Positions 30,769-38,333 of a stretch of DNA of 38,333 bases are shown here, one piece after another (position 1 is the first letter of the stretch; each line of letters opens with the position of its first letter). The notes below the pieces were generated by a model. The model did no database searches and was not told where the DNA came from. It saw nothing but the letters and a program-made list of their open reading frames with translations. This stretch comes from an uncultured Treponema sp. (GTDB lineage: Bacteria > Spirochaetota > Spirochaetia > Treponematales > Treponemataceae). The stretch is from assembly GCA_946410085.1 (NCBI GenBank), contig CAMJZA010000031.1:1-38333 (forward strand), read 5' to 3'. A program made the translations under genes and the position numbers.

Positions 30769-32160
30769 TTAATGCGCACTGATGCCGTTCTGCTCCTGTG
30801 CGCGGCTCCAGCGTTCGTTCCAGTCATCCATGATTGCCGCAAAACTCATGTCCCCGGCAACGGCATGTTCGATGAGCTCCTGCATTCTCCCGGCCCCGCC
30901 CTGGCCGATGCCGAGTCCGGAGTCCGCATTCAGCCGGTCGAGCAGGCCCTCCTCACCGTCAGGCGCCGCTGCATCCTCCATGATTTCGGACTTTTCAAAC
31001 GCCTCGTAGACGTCGGCGAGCTTACTGTCGCTGAGCAGGACGGGCAGTTCCCCTTCGTTATACTGAAAGCCGGAGTTTTCGACCATCCACTTGATGAAAA
31101 TCAGTGCTGCAAGCTTCCTGACGCCCTTTGACCTGACATTGACGGCAAAACTGCGGTCCGGCCGGGCACAGGCAACCTGCATTCCGTCAATCTGCATCGG
31201 GAAGGGCATATAGCCGATGTCGGCGGGGTTTCCGCCCGCGCTCTGGACCTGCGTGAACGCCCAGGAGCCCAGGGCCATCGCCGCAATGCCGCCCCGGTTC
31301 ATCATGCCCTTGCAGCCTTCCCAGTCCGTTGTCGTAAAGTCTTCTTCTATCAGGCCTTCCGCAGCGGCCTGGTACAGAATACGGTACACATTGCGGGCCC
31401 CGCTGCCGCTGCCGGAATCCGCAAAGGGATTCTTTTTCCGCGGCAGCGTATAGTTCAGGAAACCGCTGTCACCCGTTGCCGTTACCGTCGTATAGTAGTC
31501 CCACTGATCCAGCGGCCAGCGTGCAGCATAATTCGTATACAGGGGAACTGCCTTCGTATGCAGCTTTACCAGCCGCAGGACCATCAGGAATTCATCCGGC
31601 GTCTTCGGCAGCTTCATGACGCCCGCTTCGTGAAAAATCCGCTTGTTGTAGATGATGCCCTGCAGGTTTCCCGCCGACGCAATGCCGTATACCCGCCCGT
31701 CATAGGCAAACTGGTCCGCAAAGCGGATCGTTCGGGAAATCTCTTCGACCGTTCCCAGCGGCACAAAATAGCGGGAATACTGCTTCTTTTCCAGGGCGGG
31801 AATCATCATGATGTCGCCCCAGTTACCGCGGTCAAGCATCCGGGTTGTCGCCGCATCATAGTCGGTCAGCGCCTCTACCGACACCTGAATGTTCGGGTAC
31901 AGGCTGTTGAAATCCCTGATGTAATCGTCCCAGGACCGGCCCGTATAGTCGGGCGTTGCCATGTCCGTCCGGTGGGTAATGAGGGTGACTGCCGCTTTGA
32001 GGGCAACGGAGGTTTCCCCCGGTACAATGTCCGTGTACTTTATTTCAAACGAATCGGACAGCGGGTTACCCGCCGCATTTTTTCCCGGGCAGGAAACCGC
32101 AGTAAAGGAAAGCAGGCATACCGCACACACAAAAAAGGCCATCCGCATACATTCTGTCAT
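30769..32160 (-). CDS. Sugar-type extracellular solute-binding lipoprotein
   Basis: A 463-residue SBP_bac_1 (MalE/UgpB-like) binding protein with a lipoprotein signal MTECMRMAFFVCAVCLLSFT ending in TAVSC. The mature part has WDDYIRDFNSLYPNIQVSVE, GDIMMIPAL, YGIASAGNLQGIIYNK and GGIAAMALGSWAF, each typical of the family. It probably binds an oligosaccharide. The start at 32160 is supported by GGGGAG about 8 nt upstream, whereas the longer open frame overlaps murA. It follows murA by 31 nt. No permease genes are adjacent; the next gene is a MATE exporter. Confidence 0.88.
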   Translation of the reverse strand: MTECMRMAFFVCAVCLLSFTAVSCPGKNAAGNPLSDSFEIKYTDIVPGETSVALKAAVTLITHRTDMATPDYTGRSWDDYIRDFNSLYPNIQVSVEALTDYDAATTRMLDRGNWGDIMMIPALEKKQYSRYFVPLGTVEEISRTIRFADQFAYDGRVYGIASAGNLQGIIYNKRIFHEAGVMKLPKTPDEFLMVLRLVKLHTKAVPLYTNYAARWPLDQWDYYTTVTATGDSGFLNYTLPRKKNPFADSGSGSGARNVYRILYQAAAEGLIEEDFTTTDWEGCKGMMNRGGIAAMALGSWAFTQVQSAGGNPADIGYMPFPMQIDGMQVACARPDRSFAVNVRSKGVRKLAALIFIKWMVENSGFQYNEGELPVLLSDSKLADVYEAFEKSEIMEDAAAPDGEEGLLDRLNADSGLGIGQGGAGRMQELIEHAVAGDMSFAAIMDDWNERWSRAQEQNGISAH

Positions 32161-32191
32161 ACAGGCACTCCCCTCTTCGCAGCGCCGAGGC

Positions 32192-33475
32192 TCACTGAAC
32201 CTCAACCCGCTTGATATGTGCCCCCAGAGACTGGAGGCGCTCAATCAGGTGCTCATAGCCCCGCTCTATCTGATAGACGTTGCTGATGCGGCTCTCACCC
32301 CGCGCCGAGAGGGCGGCAATCACCATCGCCATGCCCGCCCTGACATCCGGTGAAACCAAATGGTCGCCGTGAAGCGCGCACGGTCCGCTGACAACCGCCC
32401 TGTGCGGGTCGCAGAGTGTTATGCGCGCGCCCATGCTGATGAGCTTGTCCACAAAGAACATGCGGCTTTCGAACATCTTTTCAAAGACGAGCACCGTTCC
32501 TTCCACCTGGGTCGCAACGACGACCATGATTGACGTCAAGTCCGGCGGAAAGCCCGGCCAGGGGGAATCGTCTATCTTGGGTATCATGCCGCCGATATCT
32601 GCGTTGACCTTGAGCTTCTGGTCGGACGAGACGGTCAGCGTCGTTCCTTCGATGTTCCACTGGATGCCCAGCTTGCCGAAGGCGATTTTGAGCGGGCGGA
32701 TTTCCCGCGGCCGGATGCCGTTGATTTCAACCGAACCGCCCGTACAGGCAGCAAGCCCGATGTAGGAACCGATTTCCATATAGTCCGGTCCGATCGTGAA
32801 GTCCGTACCGGACAGCTTGCGCACGCCGTCAATATGAAGGATATTGCTGCCCACACCCGTTATCTGTGCCCCCATCTGCCTGAGCATTTCGCAGAGGTCC
32901 TGCACGTGGGGCTCGCTCGCCGCATTCGTGATGTCCGTCCGCCCTTCGGCGAGGACGGCAGCCATGATTGCATTCTCCGTCGCCGTAACGGACGCTTCAT
33001 CCAGAAAGATGTCGGTGCCGACAAGCTTGTTCGCGGTAAACTCGAAGCGCCCTTCGGTCGAAATGCGCGCCCCCAGTTCCTCAAGGGCAAGGAAGTGGGT
33101 ATCCAGGCGGCGGCGGCCGATGACGTCCCCTCCGGGCGGCAGCATGATCGCCTTTCCCGTCCGGGCAACAAGGGGCCCCGCAAAGAGGATGGACGCCCGG
33201 ATTTTCCTGCTCATCTGGGCAGGAATGCTGCTGGAGTTTATCTTGGCCGCATCGATTTTCCAGGCATGGTCGCCGATTTTTTCGACGCCGACGCCGAGCG
33301 ACATGAGAATCTGAAGCATGACGTTCGTATCCTCAATGTCGGGAATATTGCGGAGGATGACCGGTTCATTCGTCAAAAGACAGGCTGCAATGCAGGGAAG
33401 CGCGGCATTCTTGTTTCCGCTCGCCGTAATGCTGCCCTTGATGGGGAATCCCCCTTCAACCTGGTATTCGTACAT
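32192..33475 (-). CDS. murA: UDP-N-acetylglucosamine 1-carboxyvinyltransferase
   Basis: A 427-residue MurA, the first committed enzyme of peptidoglycan synthesis, adding enolpyruvate from PEP to UDP-GlcNAc. K22 in SGNKNAAL is the conserved PEP-contacting Lys. The active-site loop reads PPGGDVIGRRRLDTH, so the usual nucleophile-position Cys is Asp117. That change is known to make MurA insensitive to fosfomycin, as in Mycobacterium, Chlamydia and Borrelia. Near the C terminus are PDVRAGMAMVIAAL and ERGYEHLIERL. An AGGAGG site lies 4 nt before the ATG, 15 nt after the lgt stop, so the two are co-transcribed. Confidence 0.95.
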   Translation of the reverse strand: MYEYQVEGGFPIKGSITASGNKNAALPCIAACLLTNEPVILRNIPDIEDTNVMLQILMSLGVGVEKIGDHAWKIDAAKINSSSIPAQMSRKIRASILFAGPLVARTGKAIMLPPGGDVIGRRRLDTHFLALEELGARISTEGRFEFTANKLVGTDIFLDEASVTATENAIMAAVLAEGRTDITNAASEPHVQDLCEMLRQMGAQITGVGSNILHIDGVRKLSGTDFTIGPDYMEIGSYIGLAACTGGSVEINGIRPREIRPLKIAFGKLGIQWNIEGTTLTVSSDQKLKVNADIGGMIPKIDDSPWPGFPPDLTSIMVVVATQVEGTVLVFEKMFESRMFFVDKLISMGARITLCDPHRAVVSGPCALHGDHLVSPDVRAGMAMVIAALSARGESRISNVYQIERGYEHLIERLQSLGAHIKRVEVQ

Positions 33476-33490
33476 GCTGCCTCCTCTTCC

Positions 33491-34555
33491 TCACGCGTCC
33501 GTGTCCGCCGCCGCATGCGCTCCCTCCCCGCCCCGCCGTGGGGACAGGGGCTTCCGTGACAGGAGGCGGAGGACGCACATCAGGACAAGACAGCCGGCAA
33601 CCATCAGGGCACAGAGGATCTGTCCCGTCGAAATGTCAAGCAGCGAACTGTTGCGGTAAATTGCATGGACTTCCCCACCGGCAGCAGCGTCAGCCGCTGA
33701 CAGGCGGAAACCGAGGTCGGAGTCCGGCTGGCGGAAATACTCGATTATGAAGCGGAACACGCCGTAGCCGATTGCGTACATGCAGCCGATGAAGCCGTCG
33801 AAGGGCTTTTTCCTGCGCAGGAACCAGAGCAGGGCAAAGAGGACGATGCCTTCAAAGAAGGCCTCGTAGAGCTGGCTCGGGTGGCGGGGCAGGTTGACGA
33901 ACTTCTGCCCGGCAGCAATTTCCATGCCGCACTGCGCGGCAAATGCCTGAACCCAGTCAATGCTGGCCGAAAAAACCTCGCCCGCCTGCCGTGCGCGGGG
34001 AAAGACCATTCCCCAGGGAGCGGTCGTAATCCTGCCGTACAGCTCCCCGTTCATGAAGTTTCCGATCCGGCCGAAGGTATAGCCCAGGGGGATTGCGGCG
34101 CACATTGCGTCAACCCACTTCCACAGGGGCTTCTTGTGGACGGCGCACCAGAGGATCATGCCGAGCAGGCCGCCGATAAAGCCGCCGTGGTAGGACATGC
34201 CCGCAAAACCGCTGAATTTACGGGTCACGGGATCAAAGGGCCAGAAAATGAGCCAGGGCTTCCTGAAGTAGTCTCCGCTCGTATCGTAGACGAGGCAGGA
34301 AAAGACCCGGGCCCCCAGCAGGAGGAATACGATGCCCCAGGCGATGAAGCTGAAGATGTCGTCCTCGCTCGCCCTGTAATCCCCTTCGTCCAGCGCCCCT
34401 TCCCGCTGTTCCCTGCGGAGGATGAAGAAGGCCGTTGTAAAGGCAAAGACATACATGAGTCCGTACCAGCGTATCAGGCCGAGTACCGGCAGGCCGGGAA
34501 AAATCTCGGGCTGAATCCATGAGGGATAGTCTATGTACAACAGAAGGTTTTGCAT
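33491..34555 (-). CDS. lgt: Prolipoprotein diacylglyceryl transferase
   Basis: A 354-residue Lgt, which transfers diacylglyceryl from phosphatidylglycerol to the lipobox Cys of prolipoproteins at the inner membrane. The signature GRIGNFMNGELYGR is intact, YHGGF holds the conserved His-Gly region, and RHPSQLYEAFFEG carries the essential HPxQLYE. Seven TMs are expected. The protein is longer than the usual 270-300 residues because of an insertion after the first TMs and a polar C-terminal tail. An AT-rich leader (34560-34605) with several TATATA-like boxes precedes it. The many lipoproteins in this window depend on this enzyme. Confidence 0.95.
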   Translation of the reverse strand: MQNLLLYIDYPSWIQPEIFPGLPVLGLIRWYGLMYVFAFTTAFFILRREQREGALDEGDYRASEDDIFSFIAWGIVFLLLGARVFSCLVYDTSGDYFRKPWLIFWPFDPVTRKFSGFAGMSYHGGFIGGLLGMILWCAVHKKPLWKWVDAMCAAIPLGYTFGRIGNFMNGELYGRITTAPWGMVFPRARQAGEVFSASIDWVQAFAAQCGMEIAAGQKFVNLPRHPSQLYEAFFEGIVLFALLWFLRRKKPFDGFIGCMYAIGYGVFRFIIEYFRQPDSDLGFRLSAADAAAGGEVHAIYRNSSLLDISTGQILCALMVAGCLVLMCVLRLLSRKPLSPRRGGEGAHAAADTDA

Positions 34556-34643
34556 GATTCCGTACCTATATATCCACTATATAACCGTATATACCGCCTA
34601 TAAACGCCGCAGCACTGCGCAGCCTGCCTGTCAGGCCCCGCGG

Positions 34644-35789
34644 CTAGACCTTAAAGCCCTTTTTCGCCGCATCGACGAGCTTTTTCTTGAGCAGGTTGTT
34701 TTCCTTGCGGAGCTGGGTCAGCTCATACTGCTGCTGGCGCAGAAGCTCCACGAGTTCTCCCGTCGTCAGCGCACCGCTCCCCGTCAGCTCTTCGACATAA
34801 GCCATCTTCGCGGCAAAATCATCGGACGCTTCTTCAACCGCCAGGTCAAAGGACTGGTCGGAAACCTGCGTCATGTCATAGGCAGGGTCAAAGGAAAGCG
34901 ACTCTTCCTGCTTTATCTTTTCGGCAATCCGGTAAATCGCCTGCGCAATGACGGACTGGGGCTTGTAGATGATGACGGGCAGGCGGGATGCAAGCGCCTT
35001 GTCCTGCATCGTGTCCCGGTACACGACCCCCAGATGCTCTATGTCGAGCCCGAGGAACTGGCGGCATGAATGGCGTATCTTGATTGCCCGGTCGGCATCC
35101 TTGGGGTCGTCTATCATGTTCAGGATGAGGCGGGGATGGAACTTCTGCATGCGGGCTTCAAAGAGCTCCGCTCCCGGCCGGTCCAGTTCCTTCAGCGTCT
35201 CCGTCAGTTTGGGAATATAGACCCGCTGCATTGCAGCCGAGTTCTTCCGCATATCCTCCAGGTATTTGTATGCCGGGGAATCCTTCTTGAAGGTATTATA
35301 CATCATGCGGAACACGACGTTCTTGAGGAAGAGGTAGCCGTTCAGGATTGCCGTCACGGTCGGCGCCGTCACGACGATCCCCTGCGGCGAAAGCAGGAAC
35401 ATATCGAGAATCGTCAGATGGGTACCCGCACCGAGGTCCAGAATCAGATAGTCGGCATCCAGCGACGAAAACTCCCGTATGAGTTCGTTCTTCTTCGCCG
35501 GTTTGAGCGACGTCAGGCCGGGAATCTCAGAATCGCCCGCAATAAACGAGACGTTCTCGTAGTCCGTCGGCTCAATCAAGTCCCGGAAGGTCCCCTGCCC
35601 GGAAAGAAAGGTTCCGATGCCTTTTTTAGAAGAAGTCTGACCGATGACGAGGTGAAGGTTCGAAGCTCCGAGATCCAGATCCGTGAGGACAACCTTTTTT
35701 CCCGCCTGCCCCAAGGCTATGGCAAGGTTTGCACTCAAAAGGCTCTTGCCGACACCACCCTTACCCGAGGCAACTGGTATAATCTGCAT
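34644..35789 (-). CDS. MinD/ParA-family ATPase with coiled-coil tail
   Basis: A 381-residue deviant-Walker ATPase. Walker A is SGKGGVGKS (8-16), the switch region DLDLGASNLH follows near 38, and LILDLGAGTH is the Walker B region. The last ~40 residues (ELLRQQQYELTQLRKENNLL) are a predicted coiled coil. It resembles FlhG/MinD2 proteins that set flagellar number or position, but no FlhF gene is adjacent, so the partner is unknown. A long insertion lies in the second half. The ATG at 35789 is chosen because a promoter ends 7 nt upstream. Confidence 0.85.
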   Translation of the reverse strand: MQIIPVASGKGGVGKSLLSANLAIALGQAGKKVVLTDLDLGASNLHLVIGQTSSKKGIGTFLSGQGTFRDLIEPTDYENVSFIAGDSEIPGLTSLKPAKKNELIREFSSLDADYLILDLGAGTHLTILDMFLLSPQGIVVTAPTVTAILNGYLFLKNVVFRMMYNTFKKDSPAYKYLEDMRKNSAAMQRVYIPKLTETLKELDRPGAELFEARMQKFHPRLILNMIDDPKDADRAIKIRHSCRQFLGLDIEHLGVVYRDTMQDKALASRLPVIIYKPQSVIAQAIYRIAEKIKQEESLSFDPAYDMTQVSDQSFDLAVEEASDDFAAKMAYVEELTGSGALTTGELVELLRQQQYELTQLRKENNLLKKKLVDAAKKGFKV

Positions 35790-35796
35790 GGAGAGG

Positions 35797-35825
35797 ATTG
35801 TATCATATTGCAAAGAGTTCTACAA
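35797..35825 (-). promoter_or_regulatory. Promoter of the MinD-like gene, leaderless
   Basis: TTGTAG (35820-35825), 17 bp, TACAAT (35797-35802), 7 nt to the ATG. The -35 overlaps the stop codon of the upstream HAD gene, so this gene has its own transcript besides any readthrough. Confidence 0.65.
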
Positions 35826-36461
35826 GATTTCGGGCAGGGAGTAGACATCCTCGGCCCCGGAAACCAGGACCGCCCCCATCCCCATCTCGAGCGGCAGGGC
35901 AAGGTCTATGTCGTAGCGGTCCCCGACCGAAAGGCATTCGTCCAGGGCAGCCCCGGTCCGCTCTGCCGCAAGCAGGAGCATTTCGGGGGCAGGCTTTGAC
36001 TTCATGCAGGTGTCAAGCCCGATTATGTCGGGCAGCTGCGCCGACACGCCGAGCACGTCGAGCGTCTTCCGGGCGGCGGCGACGGGGTTGTTCGTCACGC
36101 AGATGAGGCGGTATTTTCCGGCAAGCCCGTCCAGAACGGCGGCAAGGCGGGGGTCCCGCTGCAGGAACTTCTCCGGGGCAAGCAGGGTTTCCCGCCAGCG
36201 GATGCTCTCTTCGATGGGAATGCCAAATGCGGTCAGCGTATTGCCCAGGCTGATTTTCTTTCCCCCGTGTTCCGCAGCCCAGCGCTTGCGGTAGTCAAAA
36301 ATCTCTTTCCTGACCGCATCCTCGTCTTTCCCCCGGATGTGGGCGAGGTGCCGCACCTGGGCGTCTACCTGCTCAAAGACGTATGCACTGCTCGTGTAGA
36401 GCGTTCCGTCGATGTCAAAAATGATTGTCCTGAGCTTCCGTGGAATGGAATACAGCGTCAT
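35820..36461 (-). CDS. HAD-superfamily hydrolase
   Basis: A 213-residue HAD phosphatase. Motif I is FDIDGTLYTS, motif II is CVTNNP, motif III is the Lys in MKSKPAPEM, and motif IV is SVGDRYDIDLALP. An alpha-helical cap lies between motifs I and II (HLAHIRGKDEDAVRKEIFDY), as in pyrimidine 5'-nucleotidase/SDT1-like members. The substrate is unknown. The start is set at 36461 because the longer frame would overlap the upstream kinase. It follows that gene by 26 nt, with no obvious Shine-Dalgarno. Confidence 0.82.
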   Translation of the reverse strand: MTLYSIPRKLRTIIFDIDGTLYTSSAYVFEQVDAQVRHLAHIRGKDEDAVRKEIFDYRKRWAAEHGGKKISLGNTLTAFGIPIEESIRWRETLLAPEKFLQRDPRLAAVLDGLAGKYRLICVTNNPVAAARKTLDVLGVSAQLPDIIGLDTCMKSKPAPEMLLLAAERTGAALDECLSVGDRYDIDLALPLEMGMGAVLVSGAEDVYSLPEIL

Positions 36462-36487
36462 GGTGGGAAACCCGCTTCCGCCGGCTG

Positions 36488-37738
36488 CTAGAAGGCTTCC
36501 GGCTCGAAGCACTTTGCAGGGGAACAGAGCGCCGCCGCCCCTTCTGCAACCGACGGGAAGAGTCCCATGCCCGTAAAGGCAAACACGGCATCTCCCAGCA
36601 GTTCCGCATCGCTGCAGGCGGGCACGAACACCGTCAGGCCCGTTACGTTCGCCTTCATCTGATTCCACTCATCGTTGGCAGCCTGTCCGCCCGTCACCGT
36701 CATGCGGTCGGGGATCCGCTGCTTCCCGTCTGCGGCACAGGCGAGCAGGAGCTTGAGCGAGTCGCGCACCTGCATCGCGGTCTGGAGCATCAGGTACTTG
36801 CCCTGGTCAAACAGCGCCTCCTGCCCGGGATTGTACAGGCACAGGTGCACCAGCTCCTCAAAGGAAAAGGACTCACCGCGTTCCGCTTTAACCCGGTCCC
36901 GGAAGGCACTGAAGCGCGAACCGCTTTCGGGCAGGAGGACGCCCGCATTCCACAGGCCGGGCATGACGGACGGCAGGGTCCTGATTCCCTCCCCGACAAG
37001 CGGCGTGTCAGAGCAGAAGTTGAGGCCTTCGCTGGAACCTGCCCGGTCACAGAGGGAACCGGGAGTAAGGCTGTTCGTACCGACGAGCGCACTGATGAAA
37101 TCCGGCGCCCCGCAGTACACCGGCAGCCTTTTCCGGGCCAGCGGGCTCAGGTCTTCCGAAAGGCAGCCTGCCTGTGTTCCGGGAGCAGCAAACGGCGGCA
37201 GCTTCCCTGCCTCTGCATCCGTAAAGCCCGCCGCCTGCAGGGCTTCGCCTGACCAGTAGGCCCGCACGTAGCGTTCTTCGGGGAGGATCGTCAGGGACTC
37301 GCCCGTCAACTGCCAGATCAGATACTCGGGACCGGAATAGACGAAGCGGCTCCTGTTCCAGGCGTCAGGATAGCGGTTCCTGAACTCCCGTATGCGGGGA
37401 ATGAAGAGGGACTCTTTTTCTGCCTGCGACGGGGCCTGCAATGGAGAAGCGGCAGGAACGGCGGCGGGTGCATTCCAGAGGAGTGTTTCCCCGCCCTCAC
37501 CGACCAGCGTGGGCCCGTTCCCGCTGATACAGAGGGCCCGCAACGTCACGTCCGGCTGCCGGGCTGCAAGATCCGCCATCGCCTTCCGGAGACAGTCCTT
37601 CCACTCCCCTGCAGCCCTGCCGTCCGATCGGAGCAGGAAGGGCTGGCGGGAACGGGCAAGAACCTGCCCCGTTACGGCAATTGCGGCAGCCTTAAGCGAG
37701 GAAGAGCCTATGTCAACGGCAACAACGATTTCAGGCAT
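36488..37738 (-). CDS. FGGY-family carbohydrate kinase
   Basis: A 416-residue sugar kinase of the FGGY (xylulokinase/gluconate kinase) fold. It begins VVAVDIGSSSLKAAA, the N-terminal phosphate loop. GPEYLIWQLTGE lies in the middle, SSEGLNFCS and MTVTGGQAANDEWNQMKANV towards the C terminus; the last contains the FGGY_2 GGxxxN-type ATP loop. It is shorter than most FGGY kinases (about 490). The sugar is unknown. Its ATG overlaps the end of prs by 8 nt, so the two are translated from one message. Confidence 0.85.
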   Translation of the reverse strand: MPEIVVAVDIGSSSLKAAAIAVTGQVLARSRQPFLLRSDGRAAGEWKDCLRKAMADLAARQPDVTLRALCISGNGPTLVGEGGETLLWNAPAAVPAASPLQAPSQAEKESLFIPRIREFRNRYPDAWNRSRFVYSGPEYLIWQLTGESLTILPEERYVRAYWSGEALQAAGFTDAEAGKLPPFAAPGTQAGCLSEDLSPLARKRLPVYCGAPDFISALVGTNSLTPGSLCDRAGSSEGLNFCSDTPLVGEGIRTLPSVMPGLWNAGVLLPESGSRFSAFRDRVKAERGESFSFEELVHLCLYNPGQEALFDQGKYLMLQTAMQVRDSLKLLLACAADGKQRIPDRMTVTGGQAANDEWNQMKANVTGLTVFVPACSDAELLGDAVFAFTGMGLFPSVAEGAAALCSPAKCFEPEAF

Positions 37739-38333
37739 TGGTTTCAGAACCGGCTGTCTCCGGGGCAGCCTTCAGTTCGGTCGGACTCTTCTGTTCAGTT
37801 GGACTCTTTTGGTCAGCCGGAGCCTTCTGTTCCGATGCGGTAGAAGCCTTAATCAGCTTATCGATTATCGTGCGGTTATCCAGCAGGTCGCCCAGCGACT
37901 GCTCATGGTGCAGGCGCGTAATGACGTTTGCAAAGAGGCCGGAAACGTTCGTGCTGATGTACCACTCGCGCTTGAGCAGTTCCGTATGGTAGACGGCATT
38001 CGTTCCGATGATCCGGTAGAACAGGCCCTGTCTGTAGGCCTCATCGAACTGTTCGATGGCATTTCCGGTAAAGAAGGGCAGGCTGATTGCCGCAATGACC
38101 TTGGTTGCCCCCTGCTCGTGCAGGAAGGTCATCGCCTTGAGCAGGGTACCGCCCGTTCCGAGCATGTCGTCGGCGAGGAAGGCGACCTTGCCCTTCACGT
38201 CACCGAGCAGCTTGATGCTCTTGATGTTGGAGTTCTTCGCATCCTGGGTCACGACCGAATAATCCCGCTCCTTGTAAATCATTGCGAGGGGCTTCTTGAG
38301 GCCGGTCGCATAGAACTTGTTGCGGTCAATCGC
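37731..38333 (-). CDS. prs: Ribose-phosphate pyrophosphokinase, C-terminal part
   Basis: The frame continues through the right window edge; 200 residues are visible. FLADDMLGTGGTLLKAM is the PRPP-binding loop (DDMxxTGGT) and AISLPFFTGNAIEQFDEAY follows. IIGTNAVYHTELLKREWY and NVSGLFANVITRLHHEQSLG correspond to the C-terminal half of Prs, which makes PRPP from ribose 5-phosphate and ATP. The last ~35 residues are a Lys/Pro/Thr/Glu-rich repeat (QKSPTEQKSPTE) absent from typical Prs. It lies upstream of, and overlaps, the FGGY kinase. Confidence 0.88.
   Translation of the reverse strand, partial: AIDRNKFYATGLKKPLAMIYKERDYSVVTQDAKNSNIKSIKLLGDVKGKVAFLADDMLGTGGTLLKAMTFLHEQGATKVIAAISLPFFTGNAIEQFDEAYRQGLFYRIIGTNAVYHTELLKREWYISTNVSGLFANVITRLHHEQSLGDLLDNRTIIDKLIKASTASEQKAPADQKSPTEQKSPTELKAAPETAGSETNA

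Noticed and set aside
32192..33475. MurA inactive because the catalytic Cys is missing
   Set aside because: Asp at this position is a known active variant, and the rest of the protein is intact and lies in an operon with lgt.

Overview
This 38.3 kb window looks like chromosomal DNA of a fairly GC-rich Treponema-like spirochaete. The clues are many lipoproteins, BspA-type leucine-rich and Big-type Ig domains in a surface lipoprotein, a propeller-receptor adenylate cyclase, a small NusG-domain-II membrane protein, a MurA with Asp at the usual Cys position, and a MinD-like ATPase. Species cannot be fixed from sequence alone. There are no phage genes, IS transposases, CRISPR arrays or rRNA genes.

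Layout. 1-7.1 kb: a GT4 glycosyltransferase (+), a two-gene minus-strand unit (propeller adenylate cyclase overlapping a UrtA-like lipoprotein by 4 nt), then era (+). 7.1-10.7 kb: a 53-residue Nif11-like gene with its own promoter and operator-like palindrome, a large surface lipoprotein whose signal peptide and mature part are split across a poly-G(10) tract, and a 22-bp tandem array. 10.7-13.1 kb: NusG-domain-II protein, methyltransferase, gph-like phosphatase, then a cluster of three hairpins. 13.1-18.2 kb: a tight four-gene Gld-type ABC exporter operon (ATPase, permease, GldG-like, DUF4340) ending at a strong terminator. 18.2-21.4 kb: PotD-like lipoprotein, tRNA-Thr(CGT), an ion-transporter-superfamily permease, and an unknown 132-residue protein behind a sigma-28-like promoter. 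21.6-24.9 kb: gpmI with an orphan duplicate of its 3' end, then a second frame-split lipoprotein related to the first. 24.9-30.7 kb: a solute-binding lipoprotein, an aminotransferase, a secreted beta-helix protein and a MATE exporter. 30.8-38.3 kb: a minus-strand run of prs (cut by the window end), FGGY kinase, HAD phosphatase, MinD-like ATPase, lgt, murA, a sugar-type binding lipoprotein and the MATE gene.

Three themes cross the window. (1) About nine genes have a sigma-70-type -10 box only 6-10 nt before the start codon and no Shine-Dalgarno, so their mRNAs should be leaderless or nearly so; this also corrects several starts. Operon-internal and some other genes instead have clear GGAG-type sites. 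(2) Two paralogous surface lipoproteins are both one base out of frame just after the lipobox, which fits phase variation for the first and either phase variation, mutation or sequence error for the second. (3) Intergenic regions carry tandem repeats and clusters of perfect palindromes without U-tracts. Four substrate-binding lipoproteins have no permease genes nearby.
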